44,458 bases of DNA. Source: an uncultured Cellvibrio sp. (lineage in GTDB: Bacteria; Pseudomonadota; Gammaproteobacteria; Pseudomonadales; Cellvibrionaceae). Of the stretch, positions 33,899 to 42,299 are shown one piece after another (the first letter of the stretch is position 1; the number at the start of each line of letters is the position of its first letter). The stretch is from assembly GCA_946481095.1 (NCBI GenBank), contig CAMLML010000033.1:1-44458 (forward strand), in the 5' to 3' direction. The notes beneath the pieces are model-generated. The model was not told the DNA's origin. It saw nothing but the letters and a program-made list of their open reading frames with translations, and did no database searches. A program made the position numbers and the translations under genes.

Positions 33899-36016
33899 TC
33901 AAATCGAATACCTCAAACCCAACCGAATAGTCCGCGAATTACCCGGTTGAGTCCAGAGAGCAGAATAGGAATTCACGAAATATTCCTGATTAAATAAATT
34001 ATCGATAGACAGATTTAATTGAAATTTATTGGTGATATCCATTGCGCTGAATAATCGTACACTGGTGTAACTTGGCAATATGTAATCGGGTGCTCTGGTT
34101 TCTCCCAATCGATCTCCTACATAAATAATTGCAAAACCTGTATTGCTGTTGCGTTTTAAAATATTCAAGTCGTTGCGAAATGTGAGAATAGCTTTGTGTC
34201 TGGGGATATTAATCAATCGGCTGCCTTTGGGTATATCTACGCCCCAATCCGGATTTGTCATATCGTTAGATGTTTGTGCGTCAACGAATGCGTAAGCAAA
34301 AGAAACTTGGGTGCTGTTATTTAACGCAGCATCAACATTAAATTCTATTCCTTGGCTTTCTGCTTCACCTAGTGTGGATGAATAACCGGCGTGTAGGGGA
34401 TCTGCTGTTAAAATATTGGATTTCTTTGCCTGGAAAAATGTGAATGAGCTGTTAATTGTATTATTGCGAGAGCTAAGATGGCCGCCAATTTCATAGGATC
34501 GGCTGTTCTCGGGATCAAATGCATCTCCTGACCAATCTGCACCCGAATTGGGGCGAAAACCTTCAGAATAATTAACATAAATAGAAGAAAATTTTGATAC
34601 TTCGTATAACACGCCCAAACGGGGAGACGTTTTATTGTGTGATTGATGTGTTGAAGAATTGCCGAGAAAATTATCAACATTGCGACTGAGTTGGTCGTAT
34701 CGAAATCCTGCCAACAGTTTCCAATCCTCATCAATATCAATCAAATCTTGCAGATATACACCTGTCGAACGTTGTTGTTCTTGCCGGTTCCAAAATGGTT
34801 GTAATTCCGGAGGGGTTTGACCGTAGATGGGTGCTTGAAAGTTTACAGAGTAAGTTGTGTCACCAGGAGTGACGCGCCAAATGTTTTGGATCTGGGAGAG
34901 TTCATAATCGTAATTATCTACACCCAGTAGCAAATGATTTACTAATCCACCCAGCTGAAATTCACCACTTAATTCAAGTCGTGCAGATAAATCAGTAGCA
35001 TCGAAATCGCGATAGCGGCGCTGGCGATTTAATGTTACGCCATCTGTAAAAAATAATTGTCGGCTAGCGGATAATTCCGGCTCTGTTGAATAACCTTCAA
35101 GAGAAGAATCCCGATAGCCAAAACCGGTTAATAAATTCCATTGTGATCCAAGGTTCTGCTCATAGGTCAACTGATGTCCAATTGCCGCAATTTCTATGGG
35201 GCCATCATTTGGCTCACCATAAAAACGATTAATTGAAACGGATGTAAAATTATTATCAGCAACGACAATGCCGCGATCAAAAGGTAGTTTCTGATCCAGA
35301 ATTTCCATTTCATAAGTTAAATGTGATTGCTCTGAAAATCGCAATAAGAAGGATGGATTCAAGCTAAGCTTTTCGGTTTCTATAGTGTTGCGAAAACTAT
35401 CGCCTTCTTCATAAGCGCCATTTATGCGCAGCGCGAGACTGGTTGTGGCGGCGGACGTGTAATCACCTTCCAGTCGAAAAGTATCTTCACTGGCCATAGA
35501 CGTTTGCAGGTATCCATCTGCTACAAACTTTGGTTTTTTGGTGACGATATTGATAGTGCCGCCTGGCTCACTACGGCCATAAAATGCAGCTCCGGCGCCT
35601 TTTAATACTTCAATCTCCTGAATGTTGGATGTGTCGCGCAAGCCACTGAATCCACGCCCGGCACTGAAACCATTAACGAAATATCCGCCAGGTAAATTTT
35701 CGTCACCCGCAAATCCACGGATGGCAAAACTGTTCCATGTGTTGCCAAAACTATTCTGCCGCACAACATTACCAGCAAAATCCAGTGCATCCTGAAAAGT
35801 AGAAATACCCAAATCCTGTACAAAACTGTCCGTTAAAATTTCTACTGTTTGTGGAAGCGATTCCAGAGGCACATCACCTCTATAGGGTTGTCGTGAATTA
35901 ACCTCCAATTGCAACAATTCTTCCAGTGGCAGCGAAAGTAAATCCTGAGCAGATGCGGCACCGCAACCTGCAACGAAAGTAAGTGCTAAAAATCTAAATT
36001 GTGTGGACTTATTCAT
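33899..36016 (-). CDS. TonB-dependent siderophore receptor
   Basis: 705 residues, typical of ferric-siderophore receptors. Signal peptide ends ASAQD; the plug domain shows ESLPQTVEILTDSFVQDLG, NSFAIRGFAGDENLPGGYFVNG, IEVLKGAGAAFYGRSEPGGTINIVTKKP. The barrel contains the family stretch IYVNYSEGFRPNSGADW and ends TIRLGLRYSI. The substrate, presumably a ferric siderophore made by another organism, cannot be named. No biosynthesis genes are present. A PchR-like AraC regulator gene, now frameshifted, is divergent from it and is its probable activator. Confidence 0.9.
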   Translation of the reverse strand: MNKSTQFRFLALTFVAGCGAASAQDLLSLPLEELLQLEVNSRQPYRGDVPLESLPQTVEILTDSFVQDLGISTFQDALDFAGNVVRQNSFGNTWNSFAIRGFAGDENLPGGYFVNGFSAGRGFSGLRDTSNIQEIEVLKGAGAAFYGRSEPGGTINIVTKKPKFVADGYLQTSMASEDTFRLEGDYTSAATTSLALRINGAYEEGDSFRNTIETEKLSLNPSFLLRFSEQSHLTYEMEILDQKLPFDRGIVVADNNFTSVSINRFYGEPNDGPIEIAAIGHQLTYEQNLGSQWNLLTGFGYRDSSLEGYSTEPELSASRQLFFTDGVTLNRQRRYRDFDATDLSARLELSGEFQLGGLVNHLLLGVDNYDYELSQIQNIWRVTPGDTTYSVNFQAPIYGQTPPELQPFWNRQEQQRSTGVYLQDLIDIDEDWKLLAGFRYDQLSRNVDNFLGNSSTHQSHNKTSPRLGVLYEVSKFSSIYVNYSEGFRPNSGADWSGDAFDPENSRSYEIGGHLSSRNNTINSSFTFFQAKKSNILTADPLHAGYSSTLGEAESQGIEFNVDAALNNSTQVSFAYAFVDAQTSNDMTNPDWGVDIPKGSRLINIPRHKAILTFRNDLNILKRNSNTGFAIIYVGDRLGETRAPDYILPSYTSVRLFSAMDITNKFQLNLSIDNLFNQEYFVNSYSALWTQPGNSRTIRLGLRYSI

Positions 36017-36410
36017 ATATGAGGTATAGCAGAGATTGTCATCTATGAGATGTTTTGATTATCAGGCAGTCATTTTGGCGCATTAATCGCTCGGTCGCAT
36101 GGCAAAACAAAAATGGATTCGTACAGAGATCTCTTATAAAATCAAACGACATAATAAAAGATGTGCGTGGCATTAAATTCTTCTGGCTGATAGCAGTCGT
36201 TGATGATTTTACAATAATTATATAGTTAATAAGTCACTGCCAAATTTGTTCTTATAGTTAAAAATCTATTCCCTTATTTTAAATTCAGAAGGTTAATTTC
36301 TGAGTTTTCAAGCACATGGTGAAAATTACATGAGCTGAGTGTGAATTCATTGGAATGAATATTTCAAACAGGAGTTTTTTAACTAAATGTAAATCCATCA
36401 GGAGCAAAAT
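36017..36410. other. Divergent intergenic region, siderophore receptor / AraC-type gene
   Basis: 394 AT-rich bases. I see a short palindrome AGAGATCTCT (36125-36134) and no convincing 19-base Fur box. The receptor promoter must lie here on the minus strand. No gene supported. Confidence 0.5.
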
Positions 36411-37165
36411 ATGAGTAGTTATGTAGTCTATATAGGTAACAACATAAGCCATCATAAGGAATTGGCTTTATATTGTGGATTTTGTGGCTGGAAGGTGTTG
36501 AGTGTTGCAGAACCGGAGATTGATTTTGCAAACTACAAAAGGCAATCGCTATAGTCGTAGACTGTACCAGCGTTGAAATCACTGTAACACGACAACATTC
36601 TGTGCTAAGTCAATTTAACGTCCCTTTCTTTGCATTAATAAATCATAATCAACATTCACTGGACATAGTTTATAAAAATTATTTTGATGAGTACCTCTAT
36701 TATCCTATCTTAGAAAAACAATTTAATTTCAGATTTTTGGTATCACTTCGGTATCAAGTTTCGTTAAAAAATAATTTTTCAAAAGTTAAAGAAATAGAAA
36801 CACTAAAACAAAATTCACGTCACATTAAGTTAGCTGAAAACTGCGCCAGCTATTTGCTTCAGCATATAGGTGAGAATCATACACTAACCGATCTGGCTAG
36901 AAAATTAGGCACTAATCGTAATAGTTTGGCGATTGCATTCAAAAGTGTTTATCAATGCGGTGTGTTTGCCTGGCTTAAACAACAAAGGTTGGATTTGGCG
37001 CGTAAACACATAGCATCCAGTGCAGTCAATATTCAAACAATTGCCTATCAATTAGGATTTAGTGACCCCGCAAATTTTTCACGTGTATATAAACAAGAGT
37101 TTGGCGTTAGTCCGCGTTGTGCAAGAGATGGATTGGATATTGAGCCCGATAGAAAAAGTACCTGA
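36411..37165 (+). pseudogene. Receiver-like / AraC-type regulator interrupted by a frameshift
   Basis: A good ribosome site (AGGAG) and ATG at 36411 start a frame (SSYVVYIGNN...WKVLSVAEPEIDFANYK) that stops at 36552. The next frame (minus one) is open from 36524 and continues AIAIVVDCTSVEI...NVPFFALINHNQ...FDEYLYYPI, then runs without a break through an AraC helix-turn-helix domain to 37165. Joined at the AAAA run 36537-36540, the two give about 251 residues resembling a degenerate response-regulator receiver plus HTH. The HTH (TLTDLARKLGTNRNSLAIAF, VFAWLKQQRLDLARKHI, IQTIAYQLGFSDPANFSRVYKQEFGVSP) is of the PchR siderophore-regulator kind. The ORF from 36602 alone would be an N-truncated 187-residue protein. 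A lost function, a sequencing error or a recoding event are all possible. Confidence 0.7.
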
Positions 37166-37545
37166 TATTAATTTATCGAGCCTTAAGCTTATGAGTAGGC
37201 ACACACCCTGTGACCTACTTGTAAGTATCGGAGTGTTTCGGGCGTTTGATTATCGCGTGTGGACAGAAATGACCGTTTCTAAAAAATAAAAATACTAATT
37301 GATCCAGATTTTATTTAAATGATCTACGCATTTTATTTTCTGAATTTACTGTCAAGAGCATTATTACGGTATTTCATTAAATTACCATCGATGCGGACTC
37401 ATTTTGTATTGTGAGAATATGCTTTGAATCGTAGCTGGTACAGCTTTTGCCCTCTGTGAATGCCCATGCAAGTTAAATTTTATTTTTAATGATTAATAAC
37501 CTTGATATTTGATTGCCTTAACGGGCTTAACAATTGGAGAAATTA
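37166..37545. other. Intergenic region before the alpha/beta hydrolase
   Basis: 380 AT-rich bases with no supported gene; a 75-codon frame running through 37062-37289 overlaps the AraC gene and has no ribosome site. No clear repeat or terminator is seen. Confidence 0.5.
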
Positions 37546-38973
37546 ATGAGCACATTCACAATATGTTATTCAGGCACGGATTGTTATTTGGATCAATCTT
37601 TGGTGATGCGAAAACCGGAAGAGATGTATTCTTATAATGCAGTGTCGGGATATATTCCCAGCAAAATAAATAAACTGATTGCCAACGCAAATCCCGCTCA
37701 AACATCCAGTGTCACTATGAATGGTTGCGGTGGTCCTTATGCAATCGATAGCCAATCACTTCCTGTGAGATTGTGGTCTATTGAACAGGATCCTGATCTG
37801 GAAAGTACCGATACCTGGGTGCGATGCAGTTTGCCTCCCAAATTCTGGACTGATTCGATAAGTGGATCTTCTTTGGAAATTATCACCATTGCAGGTTTGG
37901 CCCGTATGTTGGGCGTGACTTTGCATTTGGTTAAAACGGGAAATTTGGAAGAGTTGTTGGCAGATAATTGGTATCCACAATATTTAATGGGCTACACAAA
38001 AGAGAGTATCGCTTATCCTTTGGGTGATGACGGCATGTGGAATAATTGTCTGCAAGCAACGGCGGGAAATTATTGTTTGCGTTGGAGCAAATCGGATGAT
38101 GAGATGATTAAAAAATTTCAGGAAGAATTTAAAAAAGTTGTGCTGCTTGGGCATAGTCGCGGTGGTGTTTCTTGCATTATTGCAGCCAATTATTTGGCAG
38201 AATGGTTTGGTAACCTGGAAATAAAAGTGTGTACATTGGATCCTGTGCCCGGTACAGGTGAATGGTGGCCTGTGTTAACAAACTTGCCTGGAAAAAAAAC
38301 GCTGGAATATGTTGGTATTTATGCAATTGATGAAACATCGGGTGGATTTAATGGTGTTGTGCCCAGAGTGAAGTTGCTTGTGAATGAGGGTCTTGAAGCG
38401 TGGGATCCATTATCAACACACAATGGCAATATTTCGGCGGCGGATTGGAAAACCACAAGCTATGAACTTTTATACACTCGGGGTCGTCATGCCACTGTGC
38501 CAGGCTCACGCAGTGCGCAAGGTAATGGCGAAACTGATCCTGTTGATAATAATGTGGGGGCCAGTGGTAATTTGGCTAATGCCTATGTTGTTTCCAAGTT
38601 AATTGGTTGGGGCGTAACTTTAAAAGCTATAGAGAAAAGTGACATATCACTTTGGATCACCATGATGAATAGTCATTCGGCACATTTTGCAAAAATGCGT
38701 GATAGTAATTATGGCCCCGTTAAAATTCTTGGAAAGATGAATGGCTGGTGGTACTACAACGCACGAGGAATTTCCTCGGCCAGTGGTGCAAATCCCTACA
38801 GTTGGATGTATCTGGAAGCTTTTATAAAAATTGCGGAAGGCAGCAATACCGAGGAAATTAATACCCGTCGAGGATTAATTAATATGGGTGTCAGGGAAAA
38901 GTATTATCAAAAATATGCGGGTACAGGAAAAGTGCATAACTGGGTGTATTTGGGAGAGGCCTTTTCGCAATAA
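37546..38973 (+). CDS. Lipase-like alpha/beta hydrolase, possible effector
   Basis: 475 residues with no signal peptide. The nucleophile elbow is VVLLGHSRGGVSCIIAANYLA (Ser204 in GHSRG). A likely acid lies in TLDPVPG (Asp232) and a likely histidine in TRGRHATVPG (His315), giving a Ser-Asp-His triad in the expected order. HSRG followed by an LDPV strand recalls the lipase class to which some secreted phospholipase effectors (DUF2235/Tle-like) belong, but I cannot assign a specific family. ATG at 37546 with GGAGA 5 bases upstream is preferred to an in-frame TTG at 37534. It is convergent with a small exported protein gene and lies next to the R-body locus. Confidence 0.7.
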   Translation: MSTFTICYSGTDCYLDQSLVMRKPEEMYSYNAVSGYIPSKINKLIANANPAQTSSVTMNGCGGPYAIDSQSLPVRLWSIEQDPDLESTDTWVRCSLPPKFWTDSISGSSLEIITIAGLARMLGVTLHLVKTGNLEELLADNWYPQYLMGYTKESIAYPLGDDGMWNNCLQATAGNYCLRWSKSDDEMIKKFQEEFKKVVLLGHSRGGVSCIIAANYLAEWFGNLEIKVCTLDPVPGTGEWWPVLTNLPGKKTLEYVGIYAIDETSGGFNGVVPRVKLLVNEGLEAWDPLSTHNGNISAADWKTTSYELLYTRGRHATVPGSRSAQGNGETDPVDNNVGASGNLANAYVVSKLIGWGVTLKAIEKSDISLWITMMNSHSAHFAKMRDSNYGPVKILGKMNGWWYYNARGISSASGANPYSWMYLEAFIKIAEGSNTEEINTRRGLINMGVREKYYQKYAGTGKVHNWVYLGEAFSQ

Positions 38974-38985
38974 TTTTTTGTGAAC

Positions 38986-39010
38986 CGGAGTCTGTCGATG
39001 ACAGGCTCCG
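38986..39010. terminator. Hairpin between convergent hydrolase and exported-protein genes
   Basis: CGGAGTCTGTC and GACAGGCTCCG pair (one G-T position) around a 3-base loop, midway between the two convergent stops. No strong T-run on either side, so termination strength is uncertain. Confidence 0.5.
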
Positions 39011-39026
39011 AAGTTGAAGTGCATGT

Positions 39027-39470
39027 TTATTTGCATTGTTGTTTTGTCATGGAAACTTTGTGTAATTTGCTTACGATATCATCGTAGTCGGGTACGTTGG
39101 GGTCACCGGCAATAGTCATTGCATTGATCAGATTATCAACCGCCATCAAGTGACCTTCCTCGCTGCTGATAAATCGTTGTTGGGCTGATTTTGTTGCTCC
39201 CCATATTCCATTGCACACATACGCTTTCCTGAAAATAGTTAATACAGCAATTCGTGCTTTAAGTGTTTTGGCTCGTTCGTTCCGGTTGGCTGGTGCATGG
39301 TTGATTTTTGCATATTCAGTTGCGCATTTCTTTCCGAGAATAGGATAAGCATCCTGAATCCCTTCGCATGATGCAATCGTGGCCGGTGGTGCAGCCAGTG
39401 CAGTTGTTGGTAGCAGAAGAATTGCCAGTAGGAAATAAATTGATAGAGTGATGTGTTTTGGCATAATCAT
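39027..39470 (-). CDS. Small exported protein with four cysteines
   Basis: 147 residues. A clear signal peptide (ITLSIYFLLAILLLPTTALA, cleavage before APPAT) leaves a mature protein of about 120 residues with four cysteines (in ASCEG, KKCAT, YVCNG and the C-terminal QQCK), probably two disulfides. The rest is helical and basic. ATG at 39470 follows AAAGGA by 7 bases. I recognise no family. It faces a lipase-like hydrolase gene. A cognate periplasmic inhibitor is one possibility, though such pairs are normally co-directional, so this is weak. Confidence 0.65.
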   Translation of the reverse strand: MIMPKHITLSIYFLLAILLLPTTALAAPPATIASCEGIQDAYPILGKKCATEYAKINHAPANRNERAKTLKARIAVLTIFRKAYVCNGIWGATKSAQQRFISSEEGHLMAVDNLINAMTIAGDPNVPDYDDIVSKLHKVSMTKQQCK

Positions 39471-39740
39471 AATTTTATCCTTTGGATAGTTAATTGAATA
39501 ATGGGTGTATTTTTTAATGCAGTGTCAATCTTTATATCGGATATCAATTATTCAGATTGACAGATTGTTGATTGCAATCGATGTACCAATAAGATAATTT
39601 TTGTTTTGCAATTTAATTAACTGATTTCGTTAATTATTTTTTAAAATAATTTTGGTTTTATATCTTTGGTGGACAAATTATTCCGAATCTATTTCGGGTG
39701 TGGATAATAATGTCCTATTAAAAATCTGTAGAGAATGATG

Positions 39741-39983
39741 ATGAAAATAAGTGCGCACAATTACCAATCAATTAACGCCAAAATTGATCCAGCCAAGTGG
39801 GTGATGTTTGATTGGTACAATGGTGTTTTAAATGCGGATGCAAAAATTATTACCCACAACCTTAATGTGGCGACATCCTTGAATAATCAACAGGAAAAAC
39901 TTTCTGGTCTAAGTGATTCTAATAAAACAGCTCAATTGGGGATGGCGGAAGAGTTGAAGCGTATTATGGGAGCGCTGAATTAA
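39741..39983 (+). CDS. Small helical protein beside the R-body locus
   Basis: About 80 residues (MKISAHNYQSINAKIDPAKW... KTAQLGMAEELKRIMGALN), with no signal peptide and no recognised family. The second half is Asn/Gln/Ala-rich and probably helical, in keeping with neighbouring reb-type genes. Three in-frame ATGs (39735, 39738, 39741) follow GTAGAGA; the last has the best spacing. It runs against the direction of the other cluster genes and its stop overlaps the acetyltransferase stop by 4 bases. An AATGTCCTAT motif shared with the reb promoter region lies about 25 bases upstream. Confidence 0.5.
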   Translation: MKISAHNYQSINAKIDPAKWVMFDWYNGVLNADAKIITHNLNVATSLNNQQEKLSGLSDSNKTAQLGMAEELKRIMGALN

Positions 39984-40501
39984 ATCGTCAGCGCCAGATA
40001 ATATTGCATCTGGTCGTTATGCAACAAGGTTTTGTCATCACAACAAAATCCCAAGCTTTCAAGTAAGTATTCAGAGCGGGTGTTGCCTGGATATATCTCG
40101 GCAGTAACACGCTGCACATTGATTTTTTTCAGTTTTTGTAACAATAGTTGAATCGCTTGCCTGGCGTAGCCCTGATTTTGATATCGTTTTGCTATCCAAT
40201 AGCCAATAACAACATCAAGTTGTTTTCCCTTGATTACGCCAAAACTGACAACGCCAATAAAACCAAATGCTCGATGTGTGATGGCATAGCGCACAGGTTG
40301 AGTACTGTTGTAGTCGTAAACATATTGAATTGCCTGAGATAAATTTTGGCAGGGTTCGCGTCCAAGATACTGACAGATATCCTGATCCATCAGTTGCAAA
40401 ATTTTATTGGCGTGAAAATGTTGCAGAGTTTCCAGATCGATTAATAACGATGGTTTTTTATGATGTGCACCGCGGGTATTCAGCGTTATAGAGTTATGCA
40501 T
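39980..40501 (-). CDS. GNAT-family N-acetyltransferase in the R-body cluster
   Basis: 173 residues of the RimJ/RimL-like GNAT type: IGYWIAKRYQNQGYARQAIQLLLQKLKKI contains the acetyl-CoA pyrophosphate-binding motif (Q/RxxGxA), and AEIYPGNTRSEYLLESLGF is the usual following strand-helix. It starts 15 bases after the preceding small gene of the cluster and so is probably its last co-transcribed member. The substrate is unknown; N-terminal or lysine acetylation of one of the small Reb-like proteins is a testable idea. Confidence 0.85.
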   Translation of the reverse strand: MHNSITLNTRGAHHKKPSLLIDLETLQHFHANKILQLMDQDICQYLGREPCQNLSQAIQYVYDYNSTQPVRYAITHRAFGFIGVVSFGVIKGKQLDVVIGYWIAKRYQNQGYARQAIQLLLQKLKKINVQRVTAEIYPGNTRSEYLLESLGFCCDDKTLLHNDQMQYYLALTI

Positions 40502-40516
40502 TTGTAGCGCTCATAT

Positions 40517-40840
40517 TTATTTATTTTTATCGGGATCGGTTGGAGTAAAAAGCATTTCAAGAAACCTGCCATATTTATTGAAAACCATTTGATCCTGATT
40601 GTCAGAATTGATTGCATTAATAAGAGGCAAATAAAATTGTTCACCTACCTGTGGGTTTGCTAGCCATTTTGCATAGGCATTGCCTACAGCAGTGTTTCTG
40701 ATAATGCCCTGGTTTCTTTGTTCTTCAATAACATTGAGTGCTTCAAAACTGACAGATTGCGCTACCCCCGCAGTGGCAGCGCTAAAATAAGTAAGTGCAT
40801 CAGAATTATCATCGGAATTTTTTTTATCGGACTGACTCAT
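40517..40840 (-). CDS. R-body-locus small protein with G-x-A-x-AKW motif (1)
   Basis: 107 residues (SDDNSDALTYFSAATAGVAQ...). It has a Ser/Asp-rich N-terminus, then an Ala-rich helical region with GNAYAKWLANP. The same pattern, G-x-A-x-A-K-W-[LV]-A-x-P, occurs as GVASAKWVAQP in the gene at 43721-44008, so the two are paralogues. Overall size and small-residue-rich helices resemble RebB relatives without matching them. GAGG precedes the ATG. Function unknown; structural or assembly role in R-bodies is inferred from position. Confidence 0.6.
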   Translation of the reverse strand: MSQSDKKNSDDNSDALTYFSAATAGVAQSVSFEALNVIEEQRNQGIIRNTAVGNAYAKWLANPQVGEQFYLPLINAINSDNQDQMVFNKYGRFLEMLFTPTDPDKNK

Positions 40841-40862
40841 ATTATCGCCTCAATACCAAGGG

Positions 40863-41147
40863 TTATTTTTTACTGCTGGAATTACTTTGCATTTTAACGA
40901 TAGAAAACCAATTGATGAGTGATTCTATGTCGTCAATAGAAATTGTGGCTTGCAGGCTTTGACTGGAATTATCAACCAGCATCGGAGGGATGCCTACTTG
41001 AATTGAAAAATTGACCTGGTTTTGAGTTTGGTTGTATTCAAAAGACCAGGTATTTTTTACATTTGCTGGCATACCGTTTATTGGATCAAAACTGCCAACA
41101 ATGGCATTGGATAAACTGGCTGCTGTAGTGGTTGTTGTGGTACCCAT
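40863..41147 (-). CDS. Unrecognised small protein of the R-body cluster
   Basis: 94 residues with a Thr-rich start (GTTTTTTAASLSNAIVGSF), a beta-rich middle (NTWSFEYNQTQNQVNFSIQVGIPPML) and a C-terminal helix (IDDIESLINWFSIVKM). No family recognised. GGAG lies 7 bases before the ATG. It is evenly spaced between other small genes of the same strand, suggesting one transcript. Similar beta-rich small proteins may line or cap helical polymers, but that is speculation. Confidence 0.6.
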   Translation of the reverse strand: MGTTTTTTAASLSNAIVGSFDPINGMPANVKNTWSFEYNQTQNQVNFSIQVGIPPMLVDNSSQSLQATISIDDIESLINWFSIVKMQSNSSSKK

Positions 41148-41182
41148 AACAAGACTCCAAATAATGAATTAATTTTTACAGA

Positions 41183-41392
41183 TTAACTGCGTAGTATTTT
41201 GTCACAGGTTGCAACCATGGCTGCGTTGGCCAGTGCCTGTGATGCGTATTGGTTTTGCGTGTTGTTCAACAGGGTGAGTGATTGTGCATTCACCAGACCA
41301 CCGAGAGAAAGTGTATGCAATGTGGTGTTGCTTTGTTGTTGAACTTCATCATTAATATTTTTTGCTGTTTTGATATAGTCATCAGGCGACAT
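41183..41392 (-). CDS. Small reb-like helical protein
   Basis: 69 residues. After a short charged start, the stretch LSLGGLVNAQSLTLLNNTQNQYASQALANAAMVATCDKIL is rich in Ala, Asn, Gln and small residues. It follows the pattern of the RebB core (two helices with an NQQ-like turn), although identity is low. GGAG precedes the ATG by 6 bases. A diverged RebB-related protein or an accessory protein is likely from context. Confidence 0.55.
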   Translation of the reverse strand: MSPDDYIKTAKNINDEVQQQSNTTLHTLSLGGLVNAQSLTLLNNTQNQYASQALANAAMVATCDKILRS

Positions 41393-41472
41393 ATTTTCTC
41401 CTCAATCTAATTAAAATTGCGATCGCACAAGCATAAAGAGCACCGACACATAACGCATCGGTACTCATTATG

Positions 41473-41703
41473 TTACTTATTGGCTTCAAACATTTTGGTG
41501 ATGCCAAGAGTTGTTGCAGCCTGATAAGTGACGTTGGCCTGTTGCTGTGCATAAACGGCGTTGGCAGCGGCCATGGCAACCGAGTTGCCGATAGTTTGAT
41601 ACAGACTGCCCATTGCCATGGCGGGTGCTTCTGCAAGAACTTTGGTGTTGGCGACAGTAATCGCATCAATTATCGCGCCATTTACAACTTGTGGTTGGCT
41701 CAT
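41473..41703 (-). CDS. rebB: RebB-family R-body protein, tandem copy 4 (transcript order)
   Basis: 76 residues: INDAITVANTK-type start, then EAPAMAMGSLYQTIGNSVAM, AANAVYAQQQANV and a C-terminal TLGITKMFEANK. This is the RebB / 'killing trait' core (PF11747 type) known from Caedibacter R-bodies and related loci. R-bodies are coiled protein ribbons in the cytoplasm that can extend abruptly and rupture membranes. GGAG precedes the ATG by 6 bases. It differs from its three upstream paralogues mainly at both ends. Confidence 0.85.
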   Translation of the reverse strand: MSQPQVVNGAIIDAITVANTKVLAEAPAMAMGSLYQTIGNSVAMAAANAVYAQQQANVTYQAATTLGITKMFEANK

Positions 41704-41736
41704 AGTTTTCTCCGATCATCAATTTAAAAAACTAAA

Positions 41737-41994
41737 TTAATTATTTTGTGAAAATAATTTCGTAATACCCAGCGTACTTGCTGCTTGATAGGTTACGTTG
41801 GCTTGTTGTTGCGCATAAACGGCGTTTGCAGCAGCCATAGCAACGGAGTTGCCGATGGTTTGATACAAACTACCCATTGCCATAGCAGGCGCTTCAGCCA
41901 GAACTTTGGTGTTGGTAGCTGTAATCGAATCAATGATTGCTGCATTTACAGTTTGCGGTTGGCTTGATTGATTTTTACTTGATGGTTGGCTCAT
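41737..41994 (-). CDS. rebB: RebB-family R-body protein, tandem copy 3
   Basis: 85 residues, with a nine-residue longer N-terminus (SSKNQSSQPQTVN) than the other copies and then the shared core AIIDSITATNTK, EAPAMAMGSLYQTIGNSVAM, AQQQANVTYQAASTLGITKLFSQNN. The coding DNA is identical to copy 2 over 77 bases (41813-41889 against 42103-42179), evidence of recent duplication or gene conversion. GGAG precedes the ATG. Confidence 0.88.
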   Translation of the reverse strand: MSQPSSKNQSSQPQTVNAAIIDSITATNTKVLAEAPAMAMGSLYQTIGNSVAMAAANAVYAQQQANVTYQAASTLGITKLFSQNN

Positions 41995-42026
41995 AAGTTA
42001 CTCCGATTAAAATAATGTAAAAATAA

Positions 42027-42257
42027 TTAATTGTTTTGTGAAAACATTTTTGTGATGCCGAGCGTACTTGCGGCTTGATAAGTCACATTGGCTTGTTGTT
42101 GTGCATAAACGGCGTTTGCAGCAGCCATAGCAACGGAGTTGCCGATGGTTTGATACAAACTACCCATTGCCATAGCAGGTGCTTCAGCCAGAACTTTGGT
42201 ATTGGTCGCTGTAATAGCATCAATGACTGCACCATTTACGCCTGTAGGTTGTGACAT
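42027..42257 (-). CDS. rebB: RebB-family R-body protein, tandem copy 2
   Basis: 76 residues: SQPTGVNGAVIDAITATNTK, EAPAMAMGSLYQTIGNSVAM, AQQQANVTYQAASTLGITKMFSQNN. Closest to copy 3, with which it shares a 77-base identical stretch. GGAG before the ATG. As with the other copies, there is no signal peptide, so the product is cytoplasmic, where R-bodies assemble. Confidence 0.88.
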   Translation of the reverse strand: MSQPTGVNGAVIDAITATNTKVLAEAPAMAMGSLYQTIGNSVAMAAANAVYAQQQANVTYQAASTLGITKMFSQNN

Positions 42258-42299
42258 GATAATTCTCCTCTAGAAATTAATTATGAATTGGCTGAGTGA

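Noticed and set aside
36017..36410. Possible Fur box in front of the siderophore receptor
   Set aside because: AT-rich stretches (for example around 36210) do not fit the 19-base consensus well enough to call.
41382..41727. Open frames overlapping the fourth rebB gene on both strands
   Set aside because: Shadows of the repetitive Ala-rich rebB coding sequence; the rebB frame has a ribosome site and conserved protein.
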